A stretch of 64,000 nt of DNA from Stropharia rugosoannulata (GCA_028532985.1 JANCIK010000001.1:1550001-1614000); one strand, 5' to 3'. Counted from the first letter of the stretch, positions 34,071 through 46,520 are shown. Made by a program: numbers and translations. Notes: generated by a model not told the origin, from the letters alone.

Positions 34071-35628
34071 CTAATAGTCATCATCCTGCTCTAGAAGAAT
34101 TCTATGAGACTCTGTTATATCCTTGGATATAGAGATAAATTGGGGAAATATTTTTCTAAAGAGAATTATTAAGTATACAAGATAAATTAATAAATGACAG
34201 TACCTTTTCCACCATTTCAAAAGGTTTTGAACACGCTTGGTTGCAGCTGCACTACGCTCTACCTCAAAATAATCAACTATAAAATTATAAAACTCCACAA
34301 AACTAAAATTGTTGTGAGTGTGTGACCATTGTGAGGCATCTGTTAAGTTGAACACTAGCTGAAGTTATTTATGAGTATAATATAACCACTGATACTATAA
34401 CATTATATACTAACCATTACTGCTGCATATGCTATTGCACGCCCTGTAACTTGGCCTTCCATTCCTAATAGTGCAGATACACAAGACTTGGTACATTTGC
34501 TGGACTTTTGTGGAACTATGTGGTGTTGAACAGGCTCTAAGTCATCAACTATAGCATCTGCTGAGGATGGTGAAGTAAAAATGGCAGCATATACCTGACC
34601 AAAATTTAATAGGGGAATATATTATATAGTAAAATACTAACCTGCACCAAGAGACTATTCTGAAGAAAGCCTTCTTCGATACGCTTCAAATTTGAGGGAG
34701 GTTTTGAATACAAACATGTTAGGTAGTAGTTTGTATTAATAGTAAAGCCTTCTTTGCTGCCTCGGATACTTGCACGGACCCTTTATATAAGTTTCAATTA
34801 TCAAGTCAATCTTAAACAAAGCCAGTAACAAAACACACTCAAGATCATTCCAATTAAATGTAACTGGACACAACAGTCTTCCACAAACATCATGCTGAAT
34901 ACCTCTGTTTAAGCGATTATTTTTGTGTAAAAGAACTTCTGGCTTAAACTGGCTATTGATGCGAGAGCAAACCTCAGCTTTAATGCGGTTGACATCATCA
35001 CTGCGAGCACTATTAGCTCCATGCTGTAACTATGTATATTCAATATCTCATTAGTATCAATACAGTAAGTTAATATAAGAAAATGCACTTCATTAAGATA
35101 AGACATTATGGTCTCAACATCTTCTTCATTTGCAAGGAGGTTCTTGAGAGATGGAACTAAACTTAGAATAATTGGCCATGCAGCAGCCATACGTTGTTGA
35201 CTATATGGAAATTGTCAGTTTTTTGTTCAAAAATTTTTAGAGCATTAGACAAGGAATAGAAACTCACCTCCGTTCAAATGTTTCTTCTGAGTCTTCTGAG
35301 TTTTGTGCATCTGCCTCATCAAGTACACTTGACACACTATCATATAATGTTGCTACACGGCGTATTCCACGTCCTAAGCTCATTGTGGTTCTATTCAACT
35401 GTGAGATTAAAGTGCAGTTTACAGACAAGCAAATATCTACCGGATTTTTCTGGAGCGCTTATTGCTAGAGCTTAGCTGTTGCTCCATTGCAGCTAATTGA
35501 CGTTTTAAAGATTTGATTTGTGTTGTTGAAGCAGGGTCAATTTCTCCATCATTAGAGGAGTCACCAAAGTCTGCATTACTCTCTGGCACTGGTGGATGCA
35601 AGGAAGTGTTTTGAAGATTTTGAGACAT
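34071..35628 (-). CDS. DUF6698 family protein, intact
   Basis: DUF6698 proteins form a large Agaricomycete family of unknown function. Seen: a Ser/Lys-rich N-terminus with a short coiled coil (LKRQLAAMEQQLSSS), IILSLVPSLKNLL, GANSARSDDVNRIKAEV, HDVCGRLLCPVTFNWN, VRASIRGSKE, VYAAIFTSPSSA, IAYAAVM, FVEFYNFIVDYFE and LLKWWKRKIFP, the usual block order. Eight exons (35628-35441, 35390-35268, 35200-35089, 35023-34839, 34780-34642, 34594-34415, 34358-34204, 34155-34071) sum to 389 codons with all frames open, so the gene looks functional. AT-rich and set among transposon relics. Confidence 0.85.
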
Positions 35629-36234
35629 AGTGGCAAAATTGGATTAGGCTGTGTGATTTTTCTTCTTCAGTTGTACAACACTTATGGCTTTTATATTCTT
35701 GGTTTGAGTAGACTGTGACCGTCACATTGATTTACTAATGCACGGATCAGCCGCTAGTGCTAGCCTAAAGTATTAGTGCGTGCTGCGACGTGCGCCGCAG
35801 TATTTGCTTAAATTTGAGACGCCCCACTTAGTTATCATGCCAAGTCACTATGATCCGCGTGATGACTCCAAAAGAGACACTTATTTTATCTCTGGCTTAG
35901 TGACTCGGAGAACAAAAGAACTTTCCGGGAATTTAGGGGAAACTTTGCATGAAAACAAATAAATGACAAAATATTAACTGTGCATACCAGTACATAATAA
36001 TTCAACTAGCCAACACAAGTAAAGCAGTGAACAGCGGAGGACAAAATATACTATATGATATACAAACAGCAAATTGGCTAGGACTTGAAAGGATTACATG
36101 ACATGCCAGAGCGGGAGTATACGTGTGGCGAAAACCGATGTGGCAGAAAAAGAGGACTAGCGGTACTTACCAACAAGATGTTACTGAGGATAATCGAACT
36201 GCTGCAATGTACATAAGAACCGATACAACTTTTC
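35629..36234. other. Intergenic
   Basis: Holds the promoter of the DUF6698 gene and the 3' flank of the next minus-strand gene. A plus-strand 60-codon ORF at 35780-35962 has no recognised motif. Nothing else seen. Confidence 0.5.
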
Positions 36235-38961
36235 TCATGATTTACTTGCTGATGCCAATATTACGCTGGCCTTTTTCGCTGAATTATTGATGGCACGTCG
36301 AACAAGAGAATGAGCCCTCAAAACCTTTCGCCAATCAGAGGCAGTGCGAGGCTTCGCACAGCCTGACTCTAACTCTTTCAGCCGGTCCTGATAGATACAT
36401 TCAAGGTAATCATTCCAGATGGGAAAAGTGACGAGCTCCTCCCACAAGGAGGCCGTTGGCCACCAGGATGATACCGATTGCTGACGACCACGACCTATAG
36501 GTGATAGTATGATTAACAAATCATCTATCACTAAGATACGAGTTGACACCATACGTACCTGTGTTTACCTTGTAGACGCCGCAAATTATATCTTTTTCAG
36601 AGTCGTGAAGATAGTCATCCACTCGTATTTGCGGTTGACCAGAATTGAAGGCTTGGCAGATTCTAGTCAGAGTAGCGCTGGTCATTGGTCCATCTAATAC
36701 TTGGCTATAGCTTACATTCAACTCAACTGACAAACGCCAAATTATTCCTCCTTCTTTGAGAGCGGCACGACCAATTCTGGGATTGCATATTAGGTTAGCG
36801 CGTTCTTGCTTATACAGTTCGTAGTCATCTCTTGAAAACTTATATGAAAACATCCTGGTCCGAGGAATATACGGTGTCACGTTGCTATTTGTCGGAGAGT
36901 CGCTAGACACTGATTTCAAGGTGAAAAATTGCATTCCACGGTTTAAAAGTTCATATGCCAGTCTGTATTCATCCCAGTCTTGGTCTAGACGCACGACCAA
37001 CAGTGCTGATATTGAGCCTTTCACTGCCAATAGCCATGGAGCTATTGCACCTCCACCAGGTTTGAAAACATATAAATCTCCGGGCAGCCTCTGAATCGAG
37101 TTGAGACGCCACAACTTCTTGATGTATTTGTTGTTGGAACACGACAAATCATAAAGTTCGTTTCGAGGAGATGAGTCTGCTTGTAAAAGATATTTTACAA
37201 AATCGATGGCCGCCTGGCCCGTGGCAGAATTGAAGTAGCTATCAGCGACCGAGGGCGTCCCACAGACATGTCGGACTATATTTGCCTCCGTCTCCACTGT
37301 ATATTGAGGTAGACGCAGATTAGACCTGGATGTAGGGCACGTAAACCCGTAGAGGAGATACAATATATTTTCCGGGGAATATGTTTCAGGTTGGCACTCC
37401 TCGTCTGGACAACGTAACTGTACGCTCTGCGCCAAGGAAGTTTCCGCACGAGAAGAATACGAGGACCCCAGTCCCTTATGGTTGTTGGCCGCATTGTCAC
37501 GTTGAAGGAGGCTTTCATGCAGATGTGTCGGCCCTCGCTCAGGCGTGCTGATGTCAAATGATGGACCGTATATAACCGACTGTGGGGGACATACATGCTC
37601 CTCAGATACTACAAGTGAACTAGCATTTTCTACACCGCTATTGCTGGGTAACGCGGTCGCAGAAATAGGCACCATGTTAGGCATCAGATCATCTTCATCG
37701 CTCCAAGTTTCCGCTGTAATTCTTCAGCGGTCTTCTGTCCCATAGCCTCGCAACAATCCCACTCATTCGTAAGTTTGTCATAATACTTCTGTGCCTCACC
37801 GAATTCTTGCAACGTTTCTTCGTGATCGTTTTTATGAACCGCAACACGTTTCCACTCCCCATCTTCCTTCTCCCAAACGAAGACCTTCTTCGGCATTTTG
37901 ACTGGTTTGGCACCAGACTTTTCCATCTGTCTGCTTTGTCTCTTCGCAATGAATAGTTTCCAGGCGGGCTCACTGACGGAGGATGAGTGACTATTTGTTT
38001 GCAACGACGATGGTGCTTTGACAAGAAAGGACTTCGCCTTCTGCAGTAAGTGTGCCGGCGGTTTCCAGCTACTCCAACCTGCAGGATTACAGCGAAGATG
38101 GTATTCCTCCCTGTCCCCCCAAGGATACCAGATAGGTATATTCCACCGTACAAAAAAATCAATTGCCGGGTGCTGAAATGTTTCGCCCATGATCTTGAGA
38201 AAAACACCCGCTCTAGGATAATGGTCAGAAAATAACGCTAGTTCTTGTCGGACGCCTGCAGCAACGGGAGCATCGTAAAAGCGAAGTAGCGAAAACATCC
38301 ACTGGGGATAGGGAGTAGTATAGTCCTCGTTATCGTAAGTTTGGGCAACTGCGATTGCGAAAGAAACTAGGCCCATCCAGACGGCAAACCAATTGCAACA
38401 ACGCTTTTCGTCTGACTTATATCGACTTGAGTACTTGTACTCAGCAGCAAATGCAACGGAAGTCGACACCACGTAATCCATTTTGGGTATGCCGTATGCA
38501 GATTGGAAACATTCGAATATGTCTTGCATCCTTTGTTCGGTTAGTTTCCAGTTCATGATATCGTGAGGATTGGCTTTCTGTATAAAAGCCCCTTTGGATG
38601 ATTTTACAGTCATCGGATTCGAAGAGAGTTGGTGAAATGGGACAATATGAAATTTGGGCAGTTGGGGTATAAAAGCGAGATACGCCATTTCTTTAACCCA
38701 CCAGAGGGGTTTCTGTAGTTCATCGACATTGTCTTGACTAGCGTTTCGAAGAAAGGGTTTGCCGTCATTGCATGGTAAACTCGGAACATATGAGCTATTC
38801 GGGGAGTAGTAAATGTCTCCTCCCAAGGTAATGGCCCTCCCGCGTTCGGTATGAATGATTTGCTGCTGATCCAGTCGCTTTCGTATTGCAATGTGGTATT
38901 TACTAGGTATAAAATCCGGTCTAATGGACTCGTGTATGACTGGATTTGAAGACATGGCCAT
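36235..38961 (-). CDS. Large Agaricomycete protein of unknown function (one 873-aa gene or two overlapping ORFs)
   Basis: I recall this as a common, unnamed mushroom family; no function is known to me. ORF 1 (38961-37684, 425 aa) has Trp/Tyr-rich motifs such as DIMNWKLTEQRMQDIFECF and FFVRWNIPIWYPWGDREEY. ORF 2 (37684-36521) has YSPENILYLLYGFTCP and later FKPGGGAIAPWLLAVKG. The last exon (36494-36235) has SSWWPTASLWEELV. ORF 1 stops in TGATG, whose last A starts ORF 2. A 41-bp GT-AG intron (37754-37714) would instead fuse them as EWDSETWSDEDDLMP; with the intron 36558-36495 the total is 874 codons, divisible by three. No signal peptide or membrane span. Confidence 0.7.
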
Positions 38962-39784
38962 ATCTCCAAGCCTACTTAAGTTTCAGTGATTGATATTAGT
39001 CGGAAGGAGAACTTAAAACATACTTACAACGTATGTTATGCAATAATAGCAAATACAGTGCCACTGCTTCAGAACTCCAAGTGATTGCCCTAGTAACCAG
39101 GACAGACAGCGTATAATAATTGAAGAACGATAGCTACAAAGCAAGATACGAAATAACCTGGAAGCCAGAGTTAATCGAGTCTTGGAAGTGGAGCCGAGGA
39201 ATAACACTTTGCAAACGTCGGTGGGATGAAGGGGAATGCAGGAACGCAAGGTAAAACACGATACGACCTGGAAGCCAGAGTCAAACGAGGTCAAACGTCC
39301 CTTGGTGAGTCTCGAAGTCGGGCTTGGGTTTGGGCAAGGTTTGCGTTTGGCTTGAGTCGAATGTGAATGCAGTGCCCAAGCAGTGCCTAAGATAGAGTCA
39401 GTACCGCGCTCAACATTGATGGCATTACCTAAGTAATCAAACTCGGACCGTTGCCGATTTCGGACTAGTAGTTACTGAGGAACTCTTGGCAATTTTGAAA
39501 TCAAAATGAGATTTATACTATTGGCAAGATATTTGTATGTTCTCAGACAAGTACACATACATACATGCACAAGACTCCATATCAATAAATAAAATATTAC
39601 AAAACTAAGATCGACCCTAAAAACATCAAACTACAGCATTGGAGTATTGAACCCTGCACCCGCAGACTACTACCAGAGGCCTGAAGCTATCAGAATGTCC
39701 TAAGTACAAGGCCAAGAGGGCCAAGAACAAAATAGTTGAACCTCAGTAATACGAATAATGAAAGAGCCTTTGTTAAGTGTCTCA
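38962..39784. other. Intergenic with a short degenerate direct repeat
   Basis: Two related stretches of about 45 bp, both containing acctggaagccagagt, lie at about 39130-39180 and 39245-39300. No gene is evident. The rest is AT-rich. Confidence 0.45.
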
Positions 39785-40803
39785 TCACAGTGACCAAGTT
39801 CGCTGTGCGGTTTTGCTAACAAGAAGTTCATCAACAAAAATACGAGTGCCAGAGATAGAATGACGCCTGGATTGAGCACGGCTTTCAATGTTTGCTCGCC
39901 TAATCCGCTGGCTGTATTTGAAGGAGGGGTGAAAACGAGTGCTTCCAGGAACTCGAGTATCGAGTCCGCAAAGGTCGATGCGACGACGATTATTCATGGC
40001 GACCTCATTTTGTAAGCAGAGGATTCTCTTTCCAATCTCTTGTAAAAGCATTTCATCCTTCCGGTATATACGTACCAGATGGAGTACTTTCAGATGCAAC
40101 CAGTAGTCGAGATCGAGCAAGGTAGCAGATCGACGAAGCGATAGCGCATTTTTGGCGTCTGTTGCAGCAACGAAGAACTCCTCCAAAGTCTCAGCAGAAC
40201 ACCGAGAAAAAAAGTCTTTAAGCTGATAATATGTTAATTGCATGTTACAGGCGGATATGAAAAAGAGAACTTACAGCCACTTGACTATGTAAGTTGTGCG
40301 CTTCTACGTGTGCGTTGTGTGGCGCTAAGTACTGCTTGTACATTTCATAAGTCCCGGCGTGAGGCAGATAGTGTCGTCGTTCTCCCCGTCTGAAGTTTCA
40401 TCACTATTACAGGATTGCCAATCGTCACCGTCTTCATCCTCCTTCAAAAAAAAAAAAGATTGTCAGCCTAAAAAGAAAATGCGGATCAAGAACTCACATG
40501 GTAAAGCTGCGGCTCTGGCTCATTCCCACTGTACAAGGTAGCGGAGTCGGACCCTTTTGAGAAACTCTTGACATCCTTATCGTCGGCAGATATTGTGCTC
40601 GAGCTCCATGCTTGGATACGATCCCTATCGAAAAATGGAGGGTATAATGGATCAACAATCTGGACATCTTTGAGGCCCCTCGTCAGATTGGTGTTGGTGA
40701 TGGAAAAAACTAGTGGGAATACTTTGGTTCTCGACGGGAGTCGGGAGGCATAGCTGTACTTCAACAGCGAGCGAAGGTCTTTCGTCCATTGGCGCAGGGT
40801 CAT
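39785..40803 (-). CDS. Hypothetical protein, multi-exon
   Basis: Not recognised. Exon 1 (from 40803) reads MTLRQWTKDLRSLLKY and ends PQLYH before a GTGAGT donor. A later exon reads RRHYLPHAGTYEMYKQYLAP ... HSQVA before a GTAAGT donor, and the last exon begins LKDFFSRCSAETLEEFFVAA and contains a helix with YRKDEMLLQEIGKRILCL. The middle joins (acidic EDEDGD segment at about 40430) are uncertain: the frame needs a weak intron of about 47 bp. No domain, signal peptide or membrane span is visible. The start could lie upstream. Confidence 0.45.
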
Positions 40804-42139
40804 TAACCTGACTGGAGGCGGGTCGGAGGGAAGTCATGTGTGCAGGGATAACTTATGGGCAACTTGTGGGTTTTGGCAGACAAGCAATGGATGGGCAGAA
40901 GGCTTCACAAACAGTGGAGAACCATACACGTAATCAGGGATTGACAACATCAGCTTTCATTCTTCCAACGGTGACCGGACCCCGGTCACCGTTGGCAGCT
41001 TGACAGAATGAAAAAAGTACTTCCCCGGCGCTGTCAAAAATATGTACTCCAGGCTTGCTCCGGGCCCAGTTCCGCGGCAGCAGTGAGAGTGATAATTGAG
41101 ATTATTTTGCCTAGATCTTGCCAGATGACTCTGCTAATATTATCAGTGTTCTATTATTAAAGCATTGAAATGGGAGTACTACTATAGTAGTAGCAAGTTC
41201 ATAGTAGTACTAAGACTTGAGGCCTGAGACGTACTAAGATCAAGCTGGTCTCTCTGACACTGAAATTTCAATATGTCACATTAAACGTTGGCCACTAGGG
41301 TGACTCAACTTTCATTTACAATGGTCCTGCGCATGACAATATGATGACTCCCTTTATATCATGCGGCATCGAAGTCGTTCAAAGTTCGATTTCATGATCA
41401 ATCAATAATATGATGAGTCAGATCTTCTTCAGTATAATTCGGACCTATATCATTGGCCTGCCGATAACTGTCGATAACGGATCAAATCCACTGAAAGTTC
41501 TCCAAACTATTCATGTTATCATAACTTTTTTATTATTGGCAGTCATTGAAGTGGCAGTGAGCCAACGCAACCGTCATGAGTATTCCAATATCAAGTTCGA
41601 TGGTCATTTGACTTCATCGTGGCTTTGTCGCAGCCTGATGCTATAAATGGTTGGTAGAGCTGCCAGCTTTCAGAAGCACACGCTACAAAGAATTGCCGTA
41701 GTTCTCACCAATGAATTGAAAAATTTCCATATATTGATGATCGTCGAATGACAATCATCGAATCAGATTTGTTGGCAAGCCAAGTTCAGGTCCATATACT
41801 ACGACCAACATACTATGACATGCGAAAACCCTAGATGATTTGGAGAACCAATAATTCGTCAATGATAGTGCTGTTTGGGACCAGTCAGTGAAAGCATATT
41901 AATACTTGATTAATAAATAGCAATTCGAATCCATGGAGGAGCAACTGTCCGGGCGATTTCACAATCATTGCCACAAGACAGCATTTCCTTTTACATATAA
42001 TATTATTCTAGGCTGGCGCCAGGAGTTTGAGGCTTATAGGGCATTACTTAAAGCGACTCCGGGGCTATGGTGTTTCTTGGATTTATCCCCAGCCGCTTAG
42101 TCTACTTCTTCAACAGGACTCCTCAGTCATAGTAGCAGT
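40804..42139. other. Intergenic, AT-rich, with a perfect hairpin
   Basis: Promoter region of the divergent neighbours and about 1 kb of AT-rich DNA. Apart from the inverted repeat at 40958-41010 and a weak 78-codon plus ORF (41410-41646) with a hydrophobic stretch, nothing is recognisable. Confidence 0.5.
40958..41010. repeat. Nested perfect inverted repeat
   Basis: CCAACGGTGACCGG (40965-40978), a 3-nt loop, then CCGGTCACCGTTGG (40982-40995), a perfect 14-bp stem. Outside it, CATTCT (40958-40963) and AGAATG (41005-41010) form a second inverted pair. Confidence 0.9.
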
Positions 42140-43057
42140 ATGCCCTCCCAGTCTCAGCGCCAGCTTCCCTCGGACCGTAGAGGTTCACCTTTTCCGATAG
42201 CGGACGTCGCCAGGCACTTTACTATTGTTACACTCCAGGAAAACAACTTGCTCACTACAAGCAATGACGCTGACTTGAATGACATTAATCTTCAGTCCTA
42301 CATTCCGTTAATTGATCTCTATCCGCCTGAAGTGTCTGTAGCGGCAGGGGGCAGAGTTGTCACTCCTTCGGAAACGGCACGATCGGTGACAACGGTTGGG
42401 TTAACATACGGGGACACTGCCAACGGTGCCATTTCCTTGTCTGTATTATTTCTAATCGACGTACGTACGTTTAGTATTTGTACGACTATAAAGTCAATTA
42501 CTCACTGTATTCGATATCATTCAGGAACAGATTGACTTGGTTTCAGATGATTACCAACATATGTCGCTCACCTACCTATGGGAAAGTGTGCGTAGGCACG
42601 GTGGAGGTGGCGCCACTAACAGATTTTCCATGCAAACCAGATTTGACCCTAACTGGGTCCTTCGGAGAAACCGATTCGTATCCGATACACGAGAATCGAT
42701 CAACCTTGCGACAGTATATTCAATGACATACAATTCTTCTCGCTGCAAGTTGACAACAGCAATATGGACAGGTGTGCCGATTACATCTATTTTGGTGAGC
42801 ACAGTTTCGCAAAATATAAGCATTGAAGTAACATTAAAGTGAGTGCTTACTAGTCGACTGTTACCGGGGAATTGACTAGTATGGTCAACTTGGACACCAA
42901 CTTTACCGAGCTCTGGAAAACAACCAGAGATTCAGGTTTAGTGAAACGGCTGGCTATCAAGGATCCGGACTCGGATTCGGAGTCAGACTCGCACTTCTCC
43001 CAGTCACGACGACGTCACTGGCCCGAAGATACTCTCGGCGATGACTCTGCCGCTTGA
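42140..43057 (+). CDS. Hypothetical protein, 264 aa
   Basis: Not recognised. Exons 42140-42460, 42525-42794 and 42854-43057 join at good GT-AG sites (GTACGT and GTGAGC donors) to give 264 aa. It contains FTIVTLQENNLLTTSNDADL, SLTYLWESVRRHGGGG and an acidic Ser/Asp stretch (PDSDSESDSH) before an Arg-rich end. No signal peptide or membrane span. The ORF at 43162-43965 may be a continuation through an unseen intron, or a separate gene. Confidence 0.5.
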
Positions 43058-43161
43058 ATGAGCCTCTTTTTGTACGTATTACCTCAGAAATTGCCGCAAA
43101 CGTAAGTTATTACTGCTAAGACTTCAAGTGATGTATCGCCGCCTAACGAAGTTCGTTACAG

Positions 43162-43965
43162 CTCAGAGAGCTCATGGACTGCTCAATCACCGATGCCATC
43201 AATGTTGCTCGTCAAGGTCTCAATGACCGAGTGTTAAGCCTCTTCGCAGGTGATCCCTCTGTGATATTAGGGCATGGTGATACCCATGGAGTCGTACAAC
43301 AGGCTTCTTCTTTATACGACTATCTTGGCCTGACAGACATCCAGGAGTGCTACGGGAAGTGGCACGGCAAAGAGAAATGGTCTACCGCGCACTTAAGCCA
43401 CACTTCCCAGGATTGTCTGACAATGTTTTATATCTCTCCCTGGGTGGAGAGCATTTTTCAAGCCCTGGTGGGTTTCTGGGGGCCAGAGACGCTCTTTGAG
43501 ATCAACAGGACTGCCGAAAGTGTCATCAGCGATGTTTTAGTTTTGGCCATAGCTATAGTGAGTAATGGAAATTCCTGATCATTATCTAATCGAAATGTCT
43601 GACTTTCTATACGTCCAAACGCACAGGCAGATCGTGTACTTGCAAGCTACGCAAACCTCGTTCAAGGTCTTCAGGCGGTAGTAATACCCATCAAGTTGCG
43701 CAGCTCTCTGTCAAGGGCATGCAAGATCCACTTGCAGATGATCCATTACATCATCTTCGAAGATAGGGAGCCCTCCGGCCAAGCAAGGCCTAGTATAATT
43801 CAGTCCTTCGTCAGGGGCCAGTTGCAAACTTTTCATGTGCCTTCTGCGACAACGTTTCCAGCGCCTCCAAGGGTAGAACTTGACCCCAGCAGCCTTTTAT
43901 ATCATTTTCAGACATTTACTGCCTCCAGACTCCGAGCACCCACTGATGAGTCAGCCCCATTGTAG
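43162..43965 (+). CDS. Hypothetical protein, 5' end uncertain
   Basis: Not recognised. After a GTTACAG acceptor the exon reads LRELMDCSITDAINVARQGL and continues in frame through VESIFQALVGFWGPETLFEI to a GTGAGT donor at 43558. The second exon (43627-43965) begins ADRVLASYANLVQGLQAVV. In-frame sequence before 43162 (RITSEIAAN before a GTAAGT donor) suggests at least one more 5' exon, perhaps shared with the gene upstream. Mostly helical; no known domain seen. Confidence 0.45.
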
Positions 43966-44637
43966 ACCTTCTCTCGGAGGGCGATCTCAGTGGTAAGCCA
44001 GAGAACCTGATGGATATCTAGTATTTTTTTGCGTTCTCATATGTATAAACTTGGCAAGTTGCAACTATGAAATGGTGATTTATGGAATTGGTAGATTGTG
44101 ACGAATTACATTTACAAGCAATACAGGCTCCTTCGTAGTGAAGCCCCTTCAAGCGAGTGAGAGTTGAACTAGTGAGCGCGGTTCCGCGCCGTAGTTGGGC
44201 CCAGAGGTTGTAGTTTGGAACAACTGTAGAGACTAGGGTGTAGTAACATGTTTCATGCCGCATTAATGTACACTCTCAAAACTGCGCAAACAGTACAGTA
44301 TCATTTTGATGCTGCCAAGTGACTCGTACTGGCCCCTGCATATTCTGCAGCGGAAGTGCAACTAGCAGAGTACTAACAGAATTAGAGGGTGCGTAGTGTC
44401 ATAGTAGGGGGAACCGATCACTGGGACAGTACCCCGCAGCGGGAGCGTGGTGGGCCGTGGCTGCGGGTTCAGCAAGAGTTTGGCAGTGTCGACTACAGCT
44501 GTACCATACATAAGTAAGATGGGGTAATACTAGCGTAACCGTCCCCTCATACATCTTCCTATCGTCTTGCTTTGATCTTGCTACCATCCAGAGCATTGAT
44601 AGTCAGACTTACTTATAACTTCGGTCAGACTTCAGTA
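43966..44637. other. Intergenic
   Basis: Nothing recognisable. A minus-strand 81-codon ORF at 44018-44263 lacks motifs. Confidence 0.5.
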
Positions 44638-45413
44638 ATGATGTCTAACACTCCTTTGGAACACATAGTCGAGGACGCCGCTTTTCAGAATACAAAGCAA
44701 ATCGTGATCACTTCATCTGGCGTCAGGAATGGATGGCCCCTTTGTCAACCCCGCGTGAATAAAAGAAAGGAAGAATACTATATGATACTATCTTCACCAC
44801 CTTCCCCAAGCCCTATACGGGTAAAAACAGTCTCGCGACCGGTTAACGAGCCTTTCCAAACAGACGAATTGTCGGTCATGCCAACAAAACAGGCAGGTAT
44901 CCTCAACGCACACGCAGCACGGTCTTTCAGCCCGTCACTGGAATATAGGACATCATTTTCCCAATTGTTGAGCCTGGATTGGCTGCCTGCCTATGGGCTA
45001 CCCGGAGAAGAATTTTGGACGTTGTTTATGAGGTGTCAAGGCTGTTCCAATTTCATGACAACCAGGACTGTACCTTACCACAAATGTGCCGATAAAGACG
45101 GTCAGTATTACCAACGTACAAGGGTCCAAGTTGGATTTTTTTTTTTTGATAATCCATAGGTTCTAGGGATGTTTTAGGCGCCATTGAGGGACGGAGCGAA
45201 ATACCAATGAGGTTGCTCGACGCTCACGATCCCAGTAACGCTGCTGGGGTTCCGATACATGTTTTCAAAGATATATTTCATATTTGCGGACACTGCGGTC
45301 GGTACATGACTAAGAGAGTCGCCAAAAACCATTACGACGCCGAATTCGACGACATCGAGATCGAGTCGTTAGACAATTTAAGGCCTTGCATTATTGTTCA
45401 ACAGCGACACTAA
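44638..45413 (+). CDS. Unknown protein with two Cys/His zinc-binding-like motifs
   Basis: Not recognised as a named family. Two exons, 44638-45100 and 45160-45413, give 238 aa; an in-frame ATG at 44572 would add 22. Near the end of exon 1 it has MRCQGCSNFMTTRTVPYHKC (C-x2-C ... H-x-C), and exon 2 has HICGHCGRYMTKRVAKNHYD (C-x2-C ... H), the same plan repeated, with basic residues between, so a paired zinc finger is likely. Ser/Pro-rich before that. The intron contains a 10-nt T run. Such fingers occur in transposon-linked fungal proteins, but nothing here proves DNA binding. Confidence 0.55.
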
Positions 45414-45570
45414 TTCGACGGGGGTGATTGGGGGAGGGGAGGTGCGATTGCGACAAAAGACAATGTTTGAGGGGTTTCATTGATACACACTATGAACTGT
45501 ATGTAACATTTGAGCAGGGACCGCGCCTGCCCATGTATAACGAGACTAGTCCAAAACTTTCCAGATTGCT

Positions 45571-45700
45571 GTATGTACCTTGGAAGCCAAGGGAAGAGAG
45601 ATACAAAGTGCTTGCGAGTTAATGTATGTACCTTGGAAGCCAAGGGAGGAGAGATACAAAGCGCTTGCGAGTTAATGTATGTACCTTGGAAGCCAAGTGT
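45571..45700 (+). repeat. 53-bp tandem repeat, about 2.5 copies
   Basis: Units start at 45571, 45624 and 45677 with GTATGTACCTTGGAAGCCAA. The first two are nearly identical (3 differences seen); the third is cut short. A degenerate extra copy lies at about 45773-45800. Each unit holds the small palindrome CTTGGAAGCCAAG. Confidence 0.85.
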
Positions 45701-46520
45701 AGATACTAGATAGATAAAGAAGACGCGGGGCGACCGAGCCTCTGCAAAGCCAGCCTATATCTGATCTTTGCTGTTATGTACCTTGAAAGCCAAGGGTAGA
45801 CAGGTGAAATATATGGCGCGTATAAAGAAAAGGGCAGGAAAGGGTCGATATGCTTGTACCCAGTAAATGACTGCGCTAATATGCTGCTTGAGTCTGACAG
45901 CAAACAAACACGTTCGTATGCAGTTGCGTGATCTTGCCTGAGGTGCCGAAGTTGTGCCGAAGAGGATTTAATGCTCGGGCCGAATAACCATTTTGCGACT
46001 ATCTGAACTCCGCTTCAGAATTCAATCGGAGTCCTAAAAGCATTAAGATTGCTTCGAGACTCGTCGCTTCACGACTTGCATGCCAATAGTGCTGTCCCTG
46101 GCTTCCAGGGCACCACGGCGTGCTTAGTCTCTGACTCAAATCATTGCATATCCTGGCTTCTAGGATATCATTGGAGTGTCGCACTATATAGCTGTACTAT
46201 GTATCATTCACTTAATTTGACGAAGACCTGTTTCATCGCGCTACGACCTTATCTGAGAAGTTCGACACTGTTCAATATCCCAGGCTGCTCAATCTATCTC
46301 TGGCGTTTCAGGATACTTTGGCTTGTCCTTGGGGTTCAAGACGCCTCTGGTTTCAATCACATATTTGTTTCTTCCGTCTACTGATTCTAACTCCATTCCT
46401 CCTCGAAGAGTCATGCGTTTTGGCAGAAACTTGCAATTACAAAATTCAATGTTCAAGGCATTACAGAATTACGCCGAGAACCCGAGCGCGGAATTATTTG
46501 AAGCCTACAGTAGCATCTCC
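45701..46520. other. Intergenic
   Basis: No gene recognised. Scattered tggcttccagg-like words resemble the core of the neighbouring tandem repeat. Confidence 0.4.
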
